The position numbers and the translations under genes were made by a program. 38,561 nt of DNA, from positions 1-38,561 of the forward strand of contig JAJRTE010000169.1 in NCBI GenBank assembly GCA_024278455.1, written 5' to 3'. Of the stretch, positions 1 through 10,102 are shown in pieces. This stretch comes from Myxococcota bacterium (GTDB taxonomy: Bacteria > Myxococcota_A > UBA796 > JAJRTE01). Within the stretch, counting starts at the first letter, position 1. Each line of letters opens with the position of its first letter. The notes under the pieces are model-generated. The model searched no databases, was not told where the DNA came from, and saw only the letters and a list, made by a program, of their open reading frames with translations.

Positions 1-293
<293 letters not shown>

Positions 294-1730
294 ATGCTCG
301 AAGCGCTCGAGAAACGGTTCAAGGCGACAGCCCCCGCATGCGACTTCTGTTCGTTGCGGTTTCACCACCAGAAGGATGAATACCTTCTGGTCCGGCAGAA
401 CGTGGTGCAGCCCACGTGCACGACGTGCGACTCGGGGGCGATGATCACGGTTATCGACGGCCGGGGGATGGGCTACGCGGCCACATCGGATTTGAGCACG
501 GCCGGGCTGACCACGGCGGCCCGGGAAGCCCTGACCTGGGCACGCCGAACTTCGGGGCGAAGTGTCGTCAATTTTTCACGGATTCCCTATCCCCATCCCA
601 CCGGCGACTACGAGGGGAATCGAGGCGAACCCTGGGACTCGGTGTCCCGCAAGAGCAAGCTCGATGTACTCCGGCTCGAGTGTGCCCGTCTCAAGGTCCA
701 CGAAAGGATCGTGGACTGGAAGGCCTCGCTCTGGCACACGGAACTCACGACACTCTACCTGACATCCGGAGGGGGGCGGGTGTACCAGCGCACCCACTAC
801 CTGGTCCCCTCCCTGGTAGCGGTGGCCAACGAGGGCACGATCACGCAGCGCCGCTCCTCCGACGGCCACACCTGGTCCCGGCAAGGTGGCCTGGAGATCC
901 TCCAGCAAGACGGCTTCTATGACAAGGCGCCGGTCATCGCTGAAGAAGCCCTCCAGCTTCTTCACGCGGACAACTGCCCTTCGAGCACCATGGACCTGGT
1001 GCTGGCTCCGGACCAGATGGTCCTGCAAATCCACGAGTCCATCGGCCACCCGCTCGAGATGGACCGGATCCTCGGCGATGAGCGGAACTACGCGGGAACG
1101 AGCTTCGTCCGGCCAGAGATGTTCGGCACCTACGCCTATGGCTCCCCGCTGCTCAACGTCACGTTCGACCCGGGCATCTCCGGCGAGTTCGCCGGCTACG
1201 CCTTCGACGACGAGGGGCAGGAAGCGAGGAAAGAATACCTCATCAAGGACGGTATCCTCCTTCGCGGCCTCGGCGGAATCACCTCGACGGCCCGGTCCGG
1301 CATCGCCGGCGTGGCGTGCGCTCGAGCCCAGAGCTGGAACCGGCCGCCCATCGACCGCATGGCCAACGTCAATATCGAACCGGGAGACTCGAGCCTCGAG
1401 CAGATGATCGGCGCGGTGGAGCGCGGTATCTACATGAAAACCAACCTCTCCTGGTCCATCGACGACTCGAGGAGCAAGTTCCAGTTCGGTTGCGAGTGGG
1501 CTCGACTGATCCAGGACGGGCGGCTGACGAAGGTGTGCCGGACACCGAACTACCGGGGAATCTCGAGCACGTTCTGGCGGAGTCTCAAGATGGTCGGGGA
1601 CGAGACCACCGTGGAGGTTCGGGGGTCGCCCCACTGCGGCAAGGGAGAGCCCAACCAGGTCATACGGGTGGGCCACGCATCCCCGCCTTGCCTGTTCACG
1701 GACGTCGATGTGTTCGGCGGGGAGGGGTGA
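294..1730 (+). CDS. tldD: TldD-type zinc metalloprotease subunit
   Basis: This 478-residue protein is the catalytic subunit of the TldD/TldE protease, a cytoplasmic heterodimer that trims unfolded peptides; in E. coli it matures microcin B17 and degrades the CcdA antitoxin. The zinc motif HESIGH sits at residues 247-252. The third ligand is a cysteine at about residue 448 in the context HCGKGEPNQ, matching the known HExxxH-plus-Cys arrangement. I chose the ATG at 294 because GGAAGGA lies just upstream and family similarity starts there. The stop lies three bases before the next gene, whose ribosome binding site overlaps this stop, so the two are translationally coupled. No peptide substrate gene is visible nearby, so the target is unknown. 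Confidence 0.93.
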   Translation: MLEALEKRFKATAPACDFCSLRFHHQKDEYLLVRQNVVQPTCTTCDSGAMITVIDGRGMGYAATSDLSTAGLTTAAREALTWARRTSGRSVVNFSRIPYPHPTGDYEGNRGEPWDSVSRKSKLDVLRLECARLKVHERIVDWKASLWHTELTTLYLTSGGGRVYQRTHYLVPSLVAVANEGTITQRRSSDGHTWSRQGGLEILQQDGFYDKAPVIAEEALQLLHADNCPSSTMDLVLAPDQMVLQIHESIGHPLEMDRILGDERNYAGTSFVRPEMFGTYAYGSPLLNVTFDPGISGEFAGYAFDDEGQEARKEYLIKDGILLRGLGGITSTARSGIAGVACARAQSWNRPPIDRMANVNIEPGDSSLEQMIGAVERGIYMKTNLSWSIDDSRSKFQFGCEWARLIQDGRLTKVCRTPNYRGISSTFWRSLKMVGDETTVEVRGSPHCGKGEPNQVIRVGHASPPCLFTDVDVFGGEG

Positions 1731-1733
1731 ACC

Positions 1734-3056
1734 ATGCGCAGCTTCTTTCTCCAACTGGCGGACGACGTCGAGGGGCTCCTCGAACCCGGCGAAACCTGCC
1801 TGATCGGGTACTCCGGGGAAACTTCGGACTTCGTGCGGTTCAACCAGGGCAAGGTGAGACAGGCCGGGCAGGTGTTCCAGAACCGCGCCCGGCTCACTCT
1901 GATACGCGACAACCGCCACGCGAGCGGCGAGTCGACCCTTGCAGGCCAGCTCCGGGCCGACGGGCCGTTGCTCGAGACACTCGTTCACGAACTGCGCGCA
2001 ACACTCGAGGAGATCCCGGAGGACCCGCACCTCCACTACGCGCTCGACGCCCACAACACCGAAACTCGAGGTCCCAACCGGCTGCCTTCTCCGGACGACC
2101 CCGTCCGCGAAATCTTGTCGGCCTCCCGGAACCTGGACCTTGTCGGACACTACGCGGCCGGCGGCATCTTCCGCGGCTTCGCCAACTCCCTCGGACAACG
2201 CAACTGGTTCGAAAGCTACAACTTCAACTTCGACTGGAGCTTCTGCCTCGAGGCCGACCGGGCAGTCAAGTGTCGCCATGCCGGCTTGGTATGGGATCAC
2301 CAGGCGTTCGCCGACAAAATGGACAAGGCCGAGGCACACCTGCGCGTGCTCTCCAAGCCCGGAAAGCGCATCACCCCCGGCCGCTACCGCGTCTACCTGG
2401 CACCCCCGGCCGTGGCCTCCATCATGACCATGCTGACATGGGGCGGGTTCAGCCTCAAGAGCAAGTGCACGGCCCAAACGCCGCTCATCAAAATGATCAA
2501 CAAGGAGATATCGCTCCACCCATCGATCGCTCTTTCAGAGAACACTCGAGAAGGGGTCGCGGCAGGTTTCGATGCGTTCGGATTCATCAAGCCGCCCGAA
2601 GTGCGACTCATCGACAAGGGCAACCTGGCGGGATTCCTCGTATCGGCCAGGTCGGCTAAGGAGTACGGGGTCCCGACGAACGGGGCCAACGCCAGCGAAG
2701 TCCCGGTTTCCCTGGACATGGGCCCCGGCGACCTCGAGCAGGACGCCATCCTCGATGCCCTGGACACCGGGGTGTACGTCAGCGACCTGTGGTACGTGAA
2801 CTACTCCGACCGCAGGTCCTGCCGCCTGACCGGTCTGACCCGTTTCGCCACCTTCTGGGTAGAAAACGGCAGGCTCGTCGCCCCGCTCGAGGTGATGCGG
2901 TTCGACGAGAGCGTCTACCGAATCCTCGGCACCTGCCTCGTGGCGCTCACCAAGGAGCGGGAACTGCTGCTCGATCCGGATACCTACGGCCAGCGGGCGA
3001 CCAACAGCATGCGCCTGCCCGGGGCACTGGTGGACGAATTCACGTTCACCCTGTGA
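1734..3056 (+). CDS. pmbA: TldE/PmbA non-catalytic protease subunit
   Basis: A 440-residue protein of the PmbA/TldE family, partner of TldD. It has the family fold signatures but no HExxxH, as expected for the subunit that only forms the peptide channel. Its C-terminal half contains the typical glycine-rich stretch (GPGDLEQDAILDALDTGVYV, about residues 329-348) followed by the RLTGLTRFATFWVENG strand. The ATG at 1734 is preceded by GGAGGGG, which overlaps the tldD stop. The last gene of the pair converges on the dam-like gene, with 57 bases between the stops. A weak CCCGG-AAG-CCGGG hairpin lies in that gap without a T tract. Confidence 0.92.
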   Translation: MRSFFLQLADDVEGLLEPGETCLIGYSGETSDFVRFNQGKVRQAGQVFQNRARLTLIRDNRHASGESTLAGQLRADGPLLETLVHELRATLEEIPEDPHLHYALDAHNTETRGPNRLPSPDDPVREILSASRNLDLVGHYAAGGIFRGFANSLGQRNWFESYNFNFDWSFCLEADRAVKCRHAGLVWDHQAFADKMDKAEAHLRVLSKPGKRITPGRYRVYLAPPAVASIMTMLTWGGFSLKSKCTAQTPLIKMINKEISLHPSIALSENTREGVAAGFDAFGFIKPPEVRLIDKGNLAGFLVSARSAKEYGVPTNGANASEVPVSLDMGPGDLEQDAILDALDTGVYVSDLWYVNYSDRRSCRLTGLTRFATFWVENGRLVAPLEVMRFDESVYRILGTCLVALTKERELLLDPDTYGQRATNSMRLPGALVDEFTFTL

Positions 3057-3113
3057 TACCACCGCGCCCATCAGCACGCCGGCGACCCGCCATCCCCGGA
3101 AGCCGGGACAGGC

Positions 3114-3956
<843 letters not shown>

Positions 3957-4129
3957 ACAGCTACTCCTGGTTGGTCGGAAAGGGTCGTCGCCCTCTCTTG
4001 CACGTTCGTCCCGGCCCCGGAGGCGAAACGATCGACCGGGACACACAGGTTGACGACCTCGCTCGAGCCGCTGACACCCAGCCATCTACCGGGTCTCCGG
4101 CCGTAACGACACGACTTCTCCCCCCAACG

Positions 4130-5338
4130 CTATCCGCGTAGCAGCTCGCTCCCCTTGCCAAAACGGTGCTTCAAACGGGCAAGCAGGTCCCGGCGGGTCC
4201 TGGCCTCGAGCTTCTTCAGATCACGCTTCAGCCTCGTCCGCATGTCCTCGGAAGCGTCGCCCATCCGGCCCGAGAGCCACGCTGCATAATACGCTGCCCA
4301 TACCTCGCCGCGAAGCTCCTCCGCAAGGCCGGCTCCCAGGTGCTTCAAACGCGCACTCATCGCACGATGATACTCCTCGCCGTGCAGAGGGTGATACAGC
4401 TTGCGACCGACGCTGACATGGTCGTCTTCGTTCAGCCTGGACGGCAACCGGCGAAGCACCAGGGCCACGAATCGCTCCACCTCGTTGGCTGGAACATCCA
4501 CCAACGCTCCCGGGACGAACTCGAGCCGCCCCACCACACGCCCGGTGCCCACCGGCCTCGAGGGCAACGTGACAAGACGGGACAGGTCCTCGCGTATCTT
4601 CAACCGGGCCCGCGTCTCCCGGTCGCTCGCGAACCGGAGAAGATAGGCCAGCCGGCGCTCGTGGCGCGCTTCGACATCCGCCAGATCCAGCGCTCCGGCA
4701 TACCGCGCGGCAACCGCTTCCTGGATGAGGTCGTCTCGAAGTTCCTTCAAAGGCACGACATCGAGCAACTCGTCCAGTTGGCTCGACAACGGAACGGCAC
4801 CGAAACGACTCAGACAACGCGCGACCAGAAGATCCAGGTCCAGGCGACCCCGCGCGCTCGGTGGCAACCTCCCGAAATCGCGGGCGAATCGTCCGGCCAC
4901 ATCCTCGATCGGCCCGCGCTCGATCGTCAGCTCGAGGTCGGCACCGAGAAAGGCGAAACACCGCCGCTCCACGAGACGATCAAGCAACACGTCCCGAGAG
5001 CGCTCGGAAAGGCACCCCACCGCACTCCGACAGCTCGACACGACACCGGTCAGATCTTCCCGATCGAGTATTTCGGACCGTTCCGCCAACGCCTGAACCG
5101 TCAGCGTCAAGAGAGTACGATCCGATTTCACCGCCTCCAGGAGGGCTGCGGCCAAAGGAATGCACCCGGGCTGAACAACCAGGTCGGCGGCTGCTCCGAC
5201 GGCCCGCTCCAACACCGGCGACGATGCCGAACGCGCACGCAACACCGCTTCGACCAGGACCGGCAAGTCTCCACAAGCTGGTGGGGCTGAAACCTCGGTG
5301 GTTTCACTCGCGGTCAAAGGGACGCTCGAGGTGGCCAC
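4130..5338 (-). CDS. Unknown helical protein, 402 aa
   Basis: I do not recognise this family. The product is about 402 residues, soluble, rich in Leu, Arg, Asp and Glu and predicted by eye to be mostly helical. The C-terminal fifth is strongly charged (many Lys/Arg with Leu), ending in RLKHRFGKGSELLRG. No catalytic motif, signal peptide or membrane segment is visible. The start is a GTG at 5338 with AAGGGAG about ten bases upstream; longer readings run through Arg-rich non-coding sequence overlapping tauE. A promoter-like pair lies 52-81 bases upstream. CTCGAG palindromes occur at both ends of the gene. Helical-repeat scaffold proteins would look like this, but that is only an impression. Confidence 0.7.
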   Translation of the reverse strand: MATSSVPLTASETTEVSAPPACGDLPVLVEAVLRARSASSPVLERAVGAAADLVVQPGCIPLAAALLEAVKSDRTLLTLTVQALAERSEILDREDLTGVVSSCRSAVGCLSERSRDVLLDRLVERRCFAFLGADLELTIERGPIEDVAGRFARDFGRLPPSARGRLDLDLLVARCLSRFGAVPLSSQLDELLDVVPLKELRDDLIQEAVAARYAGALDLADVEARHERRLAYLLRFASDRETRARLKIREDLSRLVTLPSRPVGTGRVVGRLEFVPGALVDVPANEVERFVALVLRRLPSRLNEDDHVSVGRKLYHPLHGEEYHRAMSARLKHLGAGLAEELRGEVWAAYYAAWLSGRMGDASEDMRTRLKRDLKKLEARTRRDLLARLKHRFGKGSELLRG

Positions 5339-5389
5339 GACTACGGGACTCCCTTGCTGGCGGTTCCAACGACACTGGATAGTTACAGC

Positions 5390-5419
5390 AATATGACATA
5401 CCAGAACCCGGTGTGTCAA
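5390..5419 (-). promoter_or_regulatory. Putative sigma70-type promoter for the 402-aa gene
   Basis: Reading the minus strand, TTGACA (5414-5419, perfect -35) is followed after 18 bases by CATATT (5390-5395, four of six matches to TATAAT). Transcription would start about 45 bases before the GTG at 5338. The local sequence is unusually AT-rich for this window, which supports the call. A 17-base spacing would give the poorer hexamer TCATAT. Confidence 0.45.
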
Positions 5420-5499
5420 TCCCATTGATCGCCCTCGTGCCACGATCGGGGCGTCTCTCGAGTCCCGAAGGGTCCTTCCCCGGACACCTCGCGTGGAGG

Positions 5500-6237
5500 T
5501 CACAGGAACAATACGATTCCGGAGAGCAGGAGAAGCACGTAGATGAACATGCGAAACCAGCGTTCGTTCACCCGTCCGTGGAGATACTCTCCGATCCAGA
5601 TCCCGAGAGGCATCATGGGGATGAGGGCGGCATAGAGCACCAGGACTTGCTGGTCCAACCGCCCGGTGAGGGCGAACACCACGATGAGGACGACGCTGAA
5701 CACCCACCAGACCAGGCTCAAAGTGGCCCGAAACGTCTGTTTCGGCAGTTCCATACGCCCGAGCGAGTAGACCAGGGGTGGACCGCCGGTGGAGAAGTAG
5801 GCGTGGGTGATACCCGCGAGCACCTGGAACAGACTGGCTCGAAGCAAAGACATGGGAGGACCGCCCGGCTCGGAGGTACCGAGGAGGTAGAGCTGCCGAA
5901 GCGCGAAGAGCACGACGAACGCGCCCAGCAACCACTTCAGCCACTCCCCCCGGACGTAGGGGAAAGACACGATACCAATGGCCAGGCCGACACTCATGTT
6001 GGGCAGAATGCGCTTCAGAAGCAGCTCCTTGTCAGCATGCCGGTGGTGCCGGAAGCCGATGTAGGAGGAGACGATGATGTTCAGTAGCACGATAACGGGA
6101 ACGAGTTTCTCGATCGGATAGACATTGGCGCCGAGCGTGACCGCGATGACCGATGCGCCAAAGCCGGTGAACGCCTCCGTGGTATAGGCGAGCAACACGA
6201 TGGGTGCGAGGATGGCGACGAGCGTCAAGAAATCCAA
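5500..6237 (-). CDS. TauE/SafE family membrane permease
   Basis: A 245-residue integral membrane protein of the TauE/SafE/TSUP family, which exports or imports small sulfur-containing anions such as sulfite, sulfoacetate or thiosulfate. About seven to eight hydrophobic helices are visible. The first carries the family's glycine-rich signature ending in GFGAS (about residues 20-24), and the second half has the partner FSTGGPPLVY motif. The start is uncertain: I prefer TTG at 6237, because GAGGTGA lies eight bases upstream and gives a short N-terminus, over GTG at 6249, which has no ribosome binding site. The substrate cannot be told. It lies 160 bases upstream of the unknown 402-aa gene on the same strand, with a promoter-like site between them, so the two are probably not one operon. 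Confidence 0.88.
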   Translation of the reverse strand: MDFLTLVAILAPIVLLAYTTEAFTGFGASVIAVTLGANVYPIEKLVPVIVLLNIIVSSYIGFRHHRHADKELLLKRILPNMSVGLAIGIVSFPYVRGEWLKWLLGAFVVLFALRQLYLLGTSEPGGPPMSLLRASLFQVLAGITHAYFSTGGPPLVYSLGRMELPKQTFRATLSLVWWVFSVVLIVVFALTGRLDQQVLVLYAALIPMMPLGIWIGEYLHGRVNERWFRMFIYVLLLLSGIVLFL

Positions 6238-6565
6238 GGGCTGTCTCACCTCGATGACCGCTGCGGGCGTGTCATGGGTGCGCCAGTGGATTCGGGCACC
6301 CGGCCTGTCACGGGCCGAGCGGGCGGGATTGGACGAAACGGCCGCCCAGTATACCTGCGGATGGGCTGCCCCGCAACGGGTTTGGAGCGGCAGGCGCAAG
6401 CTCCGCCCGGAAAGTGCGAAACCAGCGTGCCGAGACGTGGCGGGGGCCGACGCTGCGCCCGGATCCCCCGGCAGTATGCCGTTTCGTGTGTCACGGGATA
6501 CGGGCCGGACACCCCGGCACAGGACGGGCAAACGCGCACAGGCCCGTCCCCACGCCTCGGGCGTG
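6238..6565. other. Intergenic stretch between tauE and FG-GAP lipoprotein gene
   Basis: About 330 bases with no credible gene on either strand; long open frames here are Arg/Pro-rich artefacts of GC content. At the FG-GAP gene end, 6560-6575, there is a near-perfect inverted repeat GGCGTGT-G-ACACGCC that overlaps the stop codon, but it has no T tract. It contains no CTCGAG, in a CTCGAG-free run of about 1.4 kb (roughly 5461-6900) that also covers tauE. Otherwise I see nothing in it. Confidence 0.5.
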
Positions 6566-9262
6566 TCACACGCCGCCGGCCGCGCCCCCCGGTCCCAGGA
6601 AGACAGCGATCTTGCCCGCCCGGTACAAGACGGTCCCATCCGGCCCGGTCACGGTGGCGAACGGCGAACCGGCCACCAGGTCTGTGCGGCCGTCCCCGTT
6701 CAGGTCACCGGCACACAACGAGAACCCGGCCTGCTCTCCCGCTGCTGCGCCTTCGATCACACCATCAGCGGCTGCAAGTTCGACCTCCCGCGGCCATGCT
6801 TCCCTGCCGTCACGCCCGAGGAACAGGTAGACACGGCCTGTCGATGTCCCCGCCTGAGAGGCCAGGGCGACGCCCACGGCAAGGTCGCCCAGCCCGTCAC
6901 CATTCCAGTCCTCGAGCAGGGCGACGGAACAGGGACAGTGGTCCTCCTCGGCCCTCGTGAACCGCACGCCTGCAACCTCCTCGAGCGTGCCCGATGCGGG
7001 CAAGGAACCGGCACCGAACAGCAGGTAGGCGGCGGCAGTCGTCTGGCCCGTGCTTTCGCCCACACCTACCAGGGCATCTTCGAGCCCGTCCCCATCGATG
7101 TCCGCGCCGCTGGCGACCGCCCAGCCGACTTCGACCCCGTTGGCTGCGGCGTCGTACCGGCGGGCATCCAGATCCTCCAGGGCTTGCTGTTGGCCCTGTC
7201 GGATGGCCTCGGTTCCGGGAAGCCAGTAGACCAGGCCGGGGGTCGTGGCGGGGTCTCCCAGTCCGCCCACCAGAAGATCCGACTTGCCGTCCGGCGTCGA
7301 CCTGCCAAGGGCCACCGACACGCCGGCAGCAACATCCCCTGTCCCGACGACCCGCGGCAACGTTGCGACAGAGACGCGGTTCGGCCATGCGAACGGCCTG
7401 GCGGACAGCAGCGCCACCATGCCGGTCGCGTAGGGGCGCCTCTCGTTCCACGGAGCGCCGATGGCCACGTCCAGCACGCCATTTCCGTCAATATCCCCCG
7501 GTCCCGACAGGGCGGCGCCGAGGTACATGCCCGAACTGGAGCCCTCCACCACCGTCAAGGCTGCTTCCGACAGGCTGCCGTCCGCCCAGTCGGCCCGGCC
7601 GGCCACCAGGTACACGGCCCCGGCGCCGGACAGCGCACTGTCATGATAGGGCGCCCCGACCAGCAGGTCGTCCAGGCCGTCGCCGTTGATGTCCCCGGCG
7701 ATCGAAACCGCGGTACCAGCCCTCGCGCCGGTCTCGTCCCCGGAAAGAACCGGGACCTGCTCGAGGCTCATCTCGCCTCCGCCGCACCATGCGCCGGTGG
7801 ACCCGAGGGCCACGAACACCGCCCCTTCGTAAGTACCGGAGGATCCGGCCGCAACGTACCGGGGCGCGCCGATGACCAGGTCGCCGGCGCCATCGCCATC
7901 GATATCGCCGCCAGACGCCAGGCTGTATCCCGCCTGGGCGTCCGCCTGCACGCCGGTGTAGACCATGGCGGCGGCGTCTGTCGTGACAGCCCCTTCCACC
8001 CTCCCGTCACAATCGTTGTCGGCAAAGTCGAGCCGCTCGACCGCGCCGGGGTAAGTGTTGCAATCCGCGTCGTCGCAATCACCGCCGCAGGTCATCCACC
8101 CATCCCCATCGATGTCGGACTCCTCGAGGGCCAACTCGCCATCGCAATCGTCATCCCTGCCGTTGCATGCCTCGACAGCGCCAGGGTGCACGGCCCACTC
8201 GAGGTCATCGCAGTCCGGGGCGGCGCTCGATGTGCCACAAGCCCGGTAACCATCTCCGTCCTGGTCGAGTTCCGCTTCGGGGATCACGCCGTCACAGTCG
8301 TTGTCCTTGCCATCGCACACTTCGTGGGCATTGCCGGAGGTCAACATGTCATCGTCGGCACAATCTCCCTCGCATGACGACTGCCCGTCGTTGTCCATGT
8401 CGTACTCCTCCACCGGCACCTTGCCGTCGCAATCGTCGTCCTTCCCGTTGCAGCGCTCTTCCGCACCTGGATACGCCCCGGGGTCATCATCGTCGCAGTC
8501 GGCAGCGCCCTCGACCGTCGCACAGGTGAGAAAACCGTCCTGGTCGCTGTCGTCGCAGGCCTGGACGACGACGTCCACCGTTGCCACGCCCCTGGCGGAA
8601 AGTTCGTCAAGCGCCGTGACGGCCAACTGGAGCGGGCCCTCCCGGTAGGGGACATACTCGAAGGAGACAGTTCCATCGGCCTCGCTGGTCCCGGTGGCCT
8701 GCTCCCCCGTCTGACTGTCCGACAGGGTCACCACGAACGCCTGGCCAGGCTGGCTCTCGCGATCCGTGATTCGAGCCGCCAGCGTCAAGGGCTGCCACTG
8801 GAACACAGTGGCGCCGGGCACCGGCTCGATGATGACCACTTCCGGCGGTTGGTTGCGCACCTCGAACGACACGGCGACAGTCGTGGACAACCCCACGGTG
8901 TCGCTGGCGGTCAGGGACAAGGCATAGGTGTCCTCCTGAAGATAGGTCATGTCGAACCGCACGGTCCCGTCCGGATCCGGGATCGCGGTCTGTTCCGCCT
9001 GCACGACCAGACCGCGCTCGAGCACCCAGGTCACGGCCAGGAGGGCAGGGTCGGAACCCCCGGCGTCGGATACCGTTCCGGTGAAGGTCCATGGGGCGTC
9101 GCCAGGATACAGGACGGCGCCCTCCTCCGGAGACACGATCGCCACCTCGGGGGCATGTTCGGGGGCAACGGTCGGCGTGACCTGCCCGTCCTGGCTGCCC
9201 GCGCACCCCGACCCGCACACAATGCCCACACACACCCACCTGCCGACACGGGTAGCTCTCAT
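6566..9262 (-). CDS. Lipoprotein with MopE-like metal-binding repeats and FG-GAP propeller
   Basis: An 898-residue predicted outer-surface lipoprotein. The signal peptide ends in a lipobox (GSGC, lipidated Cys at about residue 20). Two Ig/PKD-like segments follow at about 37-225. Next come four Asp- and Cys-rich MopE-type repeats of the form CDDxxxxxxPGAxExCNGxDDDCDG (about 230-420), expected to bind Ca or Cu. About seven FG-GAP repeats with DxDGDGxxD calcium loops (about 430-880) should form an integrin-alpha-like beta propeller. The start at 9262 has GAGG six bases upstream. The architecture is common in Myxococcota and usually annotated as hypothetical; adhesion or metal sequestration is plausible but unproven. 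A promoter lies about 100 bases upstream, so the gene is probably transcribed alone. Confidence 0.88.
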   Translation of the reverse strand: MRATRVGRWVCVGIVCGSGCAGSQDGQVTPTVAPEHAPEVAIVSPEEGAVLYPGDAPWTFTGTVSDAGGSDPALLAVTWVLERGLVVQAEQTAIPDPDGTVRFDMTYLQEDTYALSLTASDTVGLSTTVAVSFEVRNQPPEVVIIEPVPGATVFQWQPLTLAARITDRESQPGQAFVVTLSDSQTGEQATGTSEADGTVSFEYVPYREGPLQLAVTALDELSARGVATVDVVVQACDDSDQDGFLTCATVEGAADCDDDDPGAYPGAEERCNGKDDDCDGKVPVEEYDMDNDGQSSCEGDCADDDMLTSGNAHEVCDGKDNDCDGVIPEAELDQDGDGYRACGTSSAAPDCDDLEWAVHPGAVEACNGRDDDCDGELALEESDIDGDGWMTCGGDCDDADCNTYPGAVERLDFADNDCDGRVEGAVTTDAAAMVYTGVQADAQAGYSLASGGDIDGDGAGDLVIGAPRYVAAGSSGTYEGAVFVALGSTGAWCGGGEMSLEQVPVLSGDETGARAGTAVSIAGDINGDGLDDLLVGAPYHDSALSGAGAVYLVAGRADWADGSLSEAALTVVEGSSSGMYLGAALSGPGDIDGNGVLDVAIGAPWNERRPYATGMVALLSARPFAWPNRVSVATLPRVVGTGDVAAGVSVALGRSTPDGKSDLLVGGLGDPATTPGLVYWLPGTEAIRQGQQQALEDLDARRYDAAANGVEVGWAVASGADIDGDGLEDALVGVGESTGQTTAAAYLLFGAGSLPASGTLEEVAGVRFTRAEEDHCPCSVALLEDWNGDGLGDLAVGVALASQAGTSTGRVYLFLGRDGREAWPREVELAAADGVIEGAAAGEQAGFSLCAGDLNGDGRTDLVAGSPFATVTGPDGTVLYRAGKIAVFLGPGGAAGGV

Positions 9263-9360
9263 GATCGCCTCACAGGTTGACTGGAACGATGGAACAGACC
9301 TCTCCGCCCCAGGACGCTCGGTCGCGCATCACCCGACCTTGCCGTCTCTGACACGGCTAT

Positions 9361-9389
9361 ATCCTATCACTGTCGGGGCATTCTGTAAA
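9361..9389 (-). promoter_or_regulatory. Putative promoter for the MopE/FG-GAP lipoprotein
   Basis: On the minus strand TTTACA (9384-9389, five of six) and TAGGAT (9361-9366, four of six) are separated by exactly 17 bases in a short AT-rich patch. A start near 9354 would give a leader of about 90 bases before the ATG at 9262. Confidence 0.4.
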
Positions 9390-9451
9390 TGTCAACGGCG
9401 TGAAAGCCAGGACACTCGAGTCCTGTCGTCCGTTCAACTCGAGCCGGACGG

Positions 9452-10102
9452 CTACCCGGAAGAGCACACCGCCGCATCGTGCAGCTCCACGACGACCGAG
9501 TCGGGATCGCAGGTGTAGTGGACGATGGCCGATCCGGAGGCCATCACCGATAGCTCGCCCAGCACGCACACGAACACTTGCGCGGATCCCGAGGCGACTA
9601 CGCTGCCCGTGCCCGCTTCCAGATCGCTCAGATCGACGACCGCGCCGTCCCGGGCCGAGACGACAACCTGCTCCGCCGCGCCGTCAAGAACGACCCGGCT
9701 CGCCCCAAGTGCGTCGACCGATACGACATCTTCGCTGATCCCCGTGGCCACGACTCGAGCGTCCTCGCGGCTCGCGGCGTAGGACAGGTCCGTTATCATC
9801 GCCGAAACGACGAGCGGCCGGCGCGTGACGAAGCGCGTGCCAGAAGGAGGACCGACGTCGAGAAGCCCCTGCTCGACCTGCGTCTCGAGCAGCGCGACGA
9901 GATTGTCGTCCCCGGAAACATCGAGGGTCACCTGGTCCTCGAGGGACACGCTGGTGAGGTAGAGTTGCACCTCGACCGGTCCCCTGGCAGAGACCATCCA
10001 GAAGGGCGCGACGGTCCGCTCGACCTCGCCCGGAACGTCACTCCCCACCACACGGCGACACCCCGCAAGCCAGAGTCCGCCACACAGGCACACCGTGAAC
10101 AC
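9452..10102 (-). CDS. DUF2807 (GIN-domain-like) lipoprotein
   Basis: A lipoprotein of roughly 216 residues, with lipobox LAGC and the lipidated Cys at about residue 15. The mature part has the repeating short beta-strand pattern of putative auto-transporter adhesin head GIN domains (DUF2807). Characteristic turns are visible: VVASGSAQVFV, then VMASGSAIVHY near the C-terminus. These proteins are periplasmic or outer-membrane right-handed beta solenoids of unknown role. The start is problematic. The GTG at 10102 gives a signal peptide without a basic N-region. An in-frame ATG at 10243 would add 47 mostly Arg-rich residues. A strong ribosome binding site plus ATG at about 10125 is in a different frame. 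I place the start at 10102 with low certainty. Confidence 0.68.
   Translation of the reverse strand: MFTVCLCGGLWLAGCRRVVGSDVPGEVERTVAPFWMVSARGPVEVQLYLTSVSLEDQVTLDVSGDDNLVALLETQVEQGLLDVGPPSGTRFVTRRPLVVSAMITDLSYAASREDARVVATGISEDVVSVDALGASRVVLDGAAEQVVVSARDGAVVDLSDLEAGTGSVVASGSAQVFVCVLGELSVMASGSAIVHYTCDPDSVVVELHDAAVCSSG

Noticed and set aside
576..2519. Very long open frame antisense to tldD-pmbA
   Set aside because: It is a mirror frame of GC-rich coding DNA; the product has no start signal or domain, while the sense genes have full motifs. Similar long mirrors opposite smc and the 1014-aa lipoprotein were dropped for the same reason.
294..3056. RiPP (microcin-like) cluster around TldD/TldE
   Set aside because: No precursor peptide, cyclodehydratase, radical SAM or transporter gene lies nearby; TldD/E is widespread without such clusters.
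3061..3113. Bidirectional terminator between pmbA and dam
   Set aside because: Only a five-pair CCCGG/CCGGG stem is present and no T tract on either strand.
6556..6580. Rho-independent terminator after the MopE/FG-GAP gene
   Set aside because: The inverted repeat GGCGTGT/ACACGCC has a one-base loop and no following T run, and it overlaps the stop codon.
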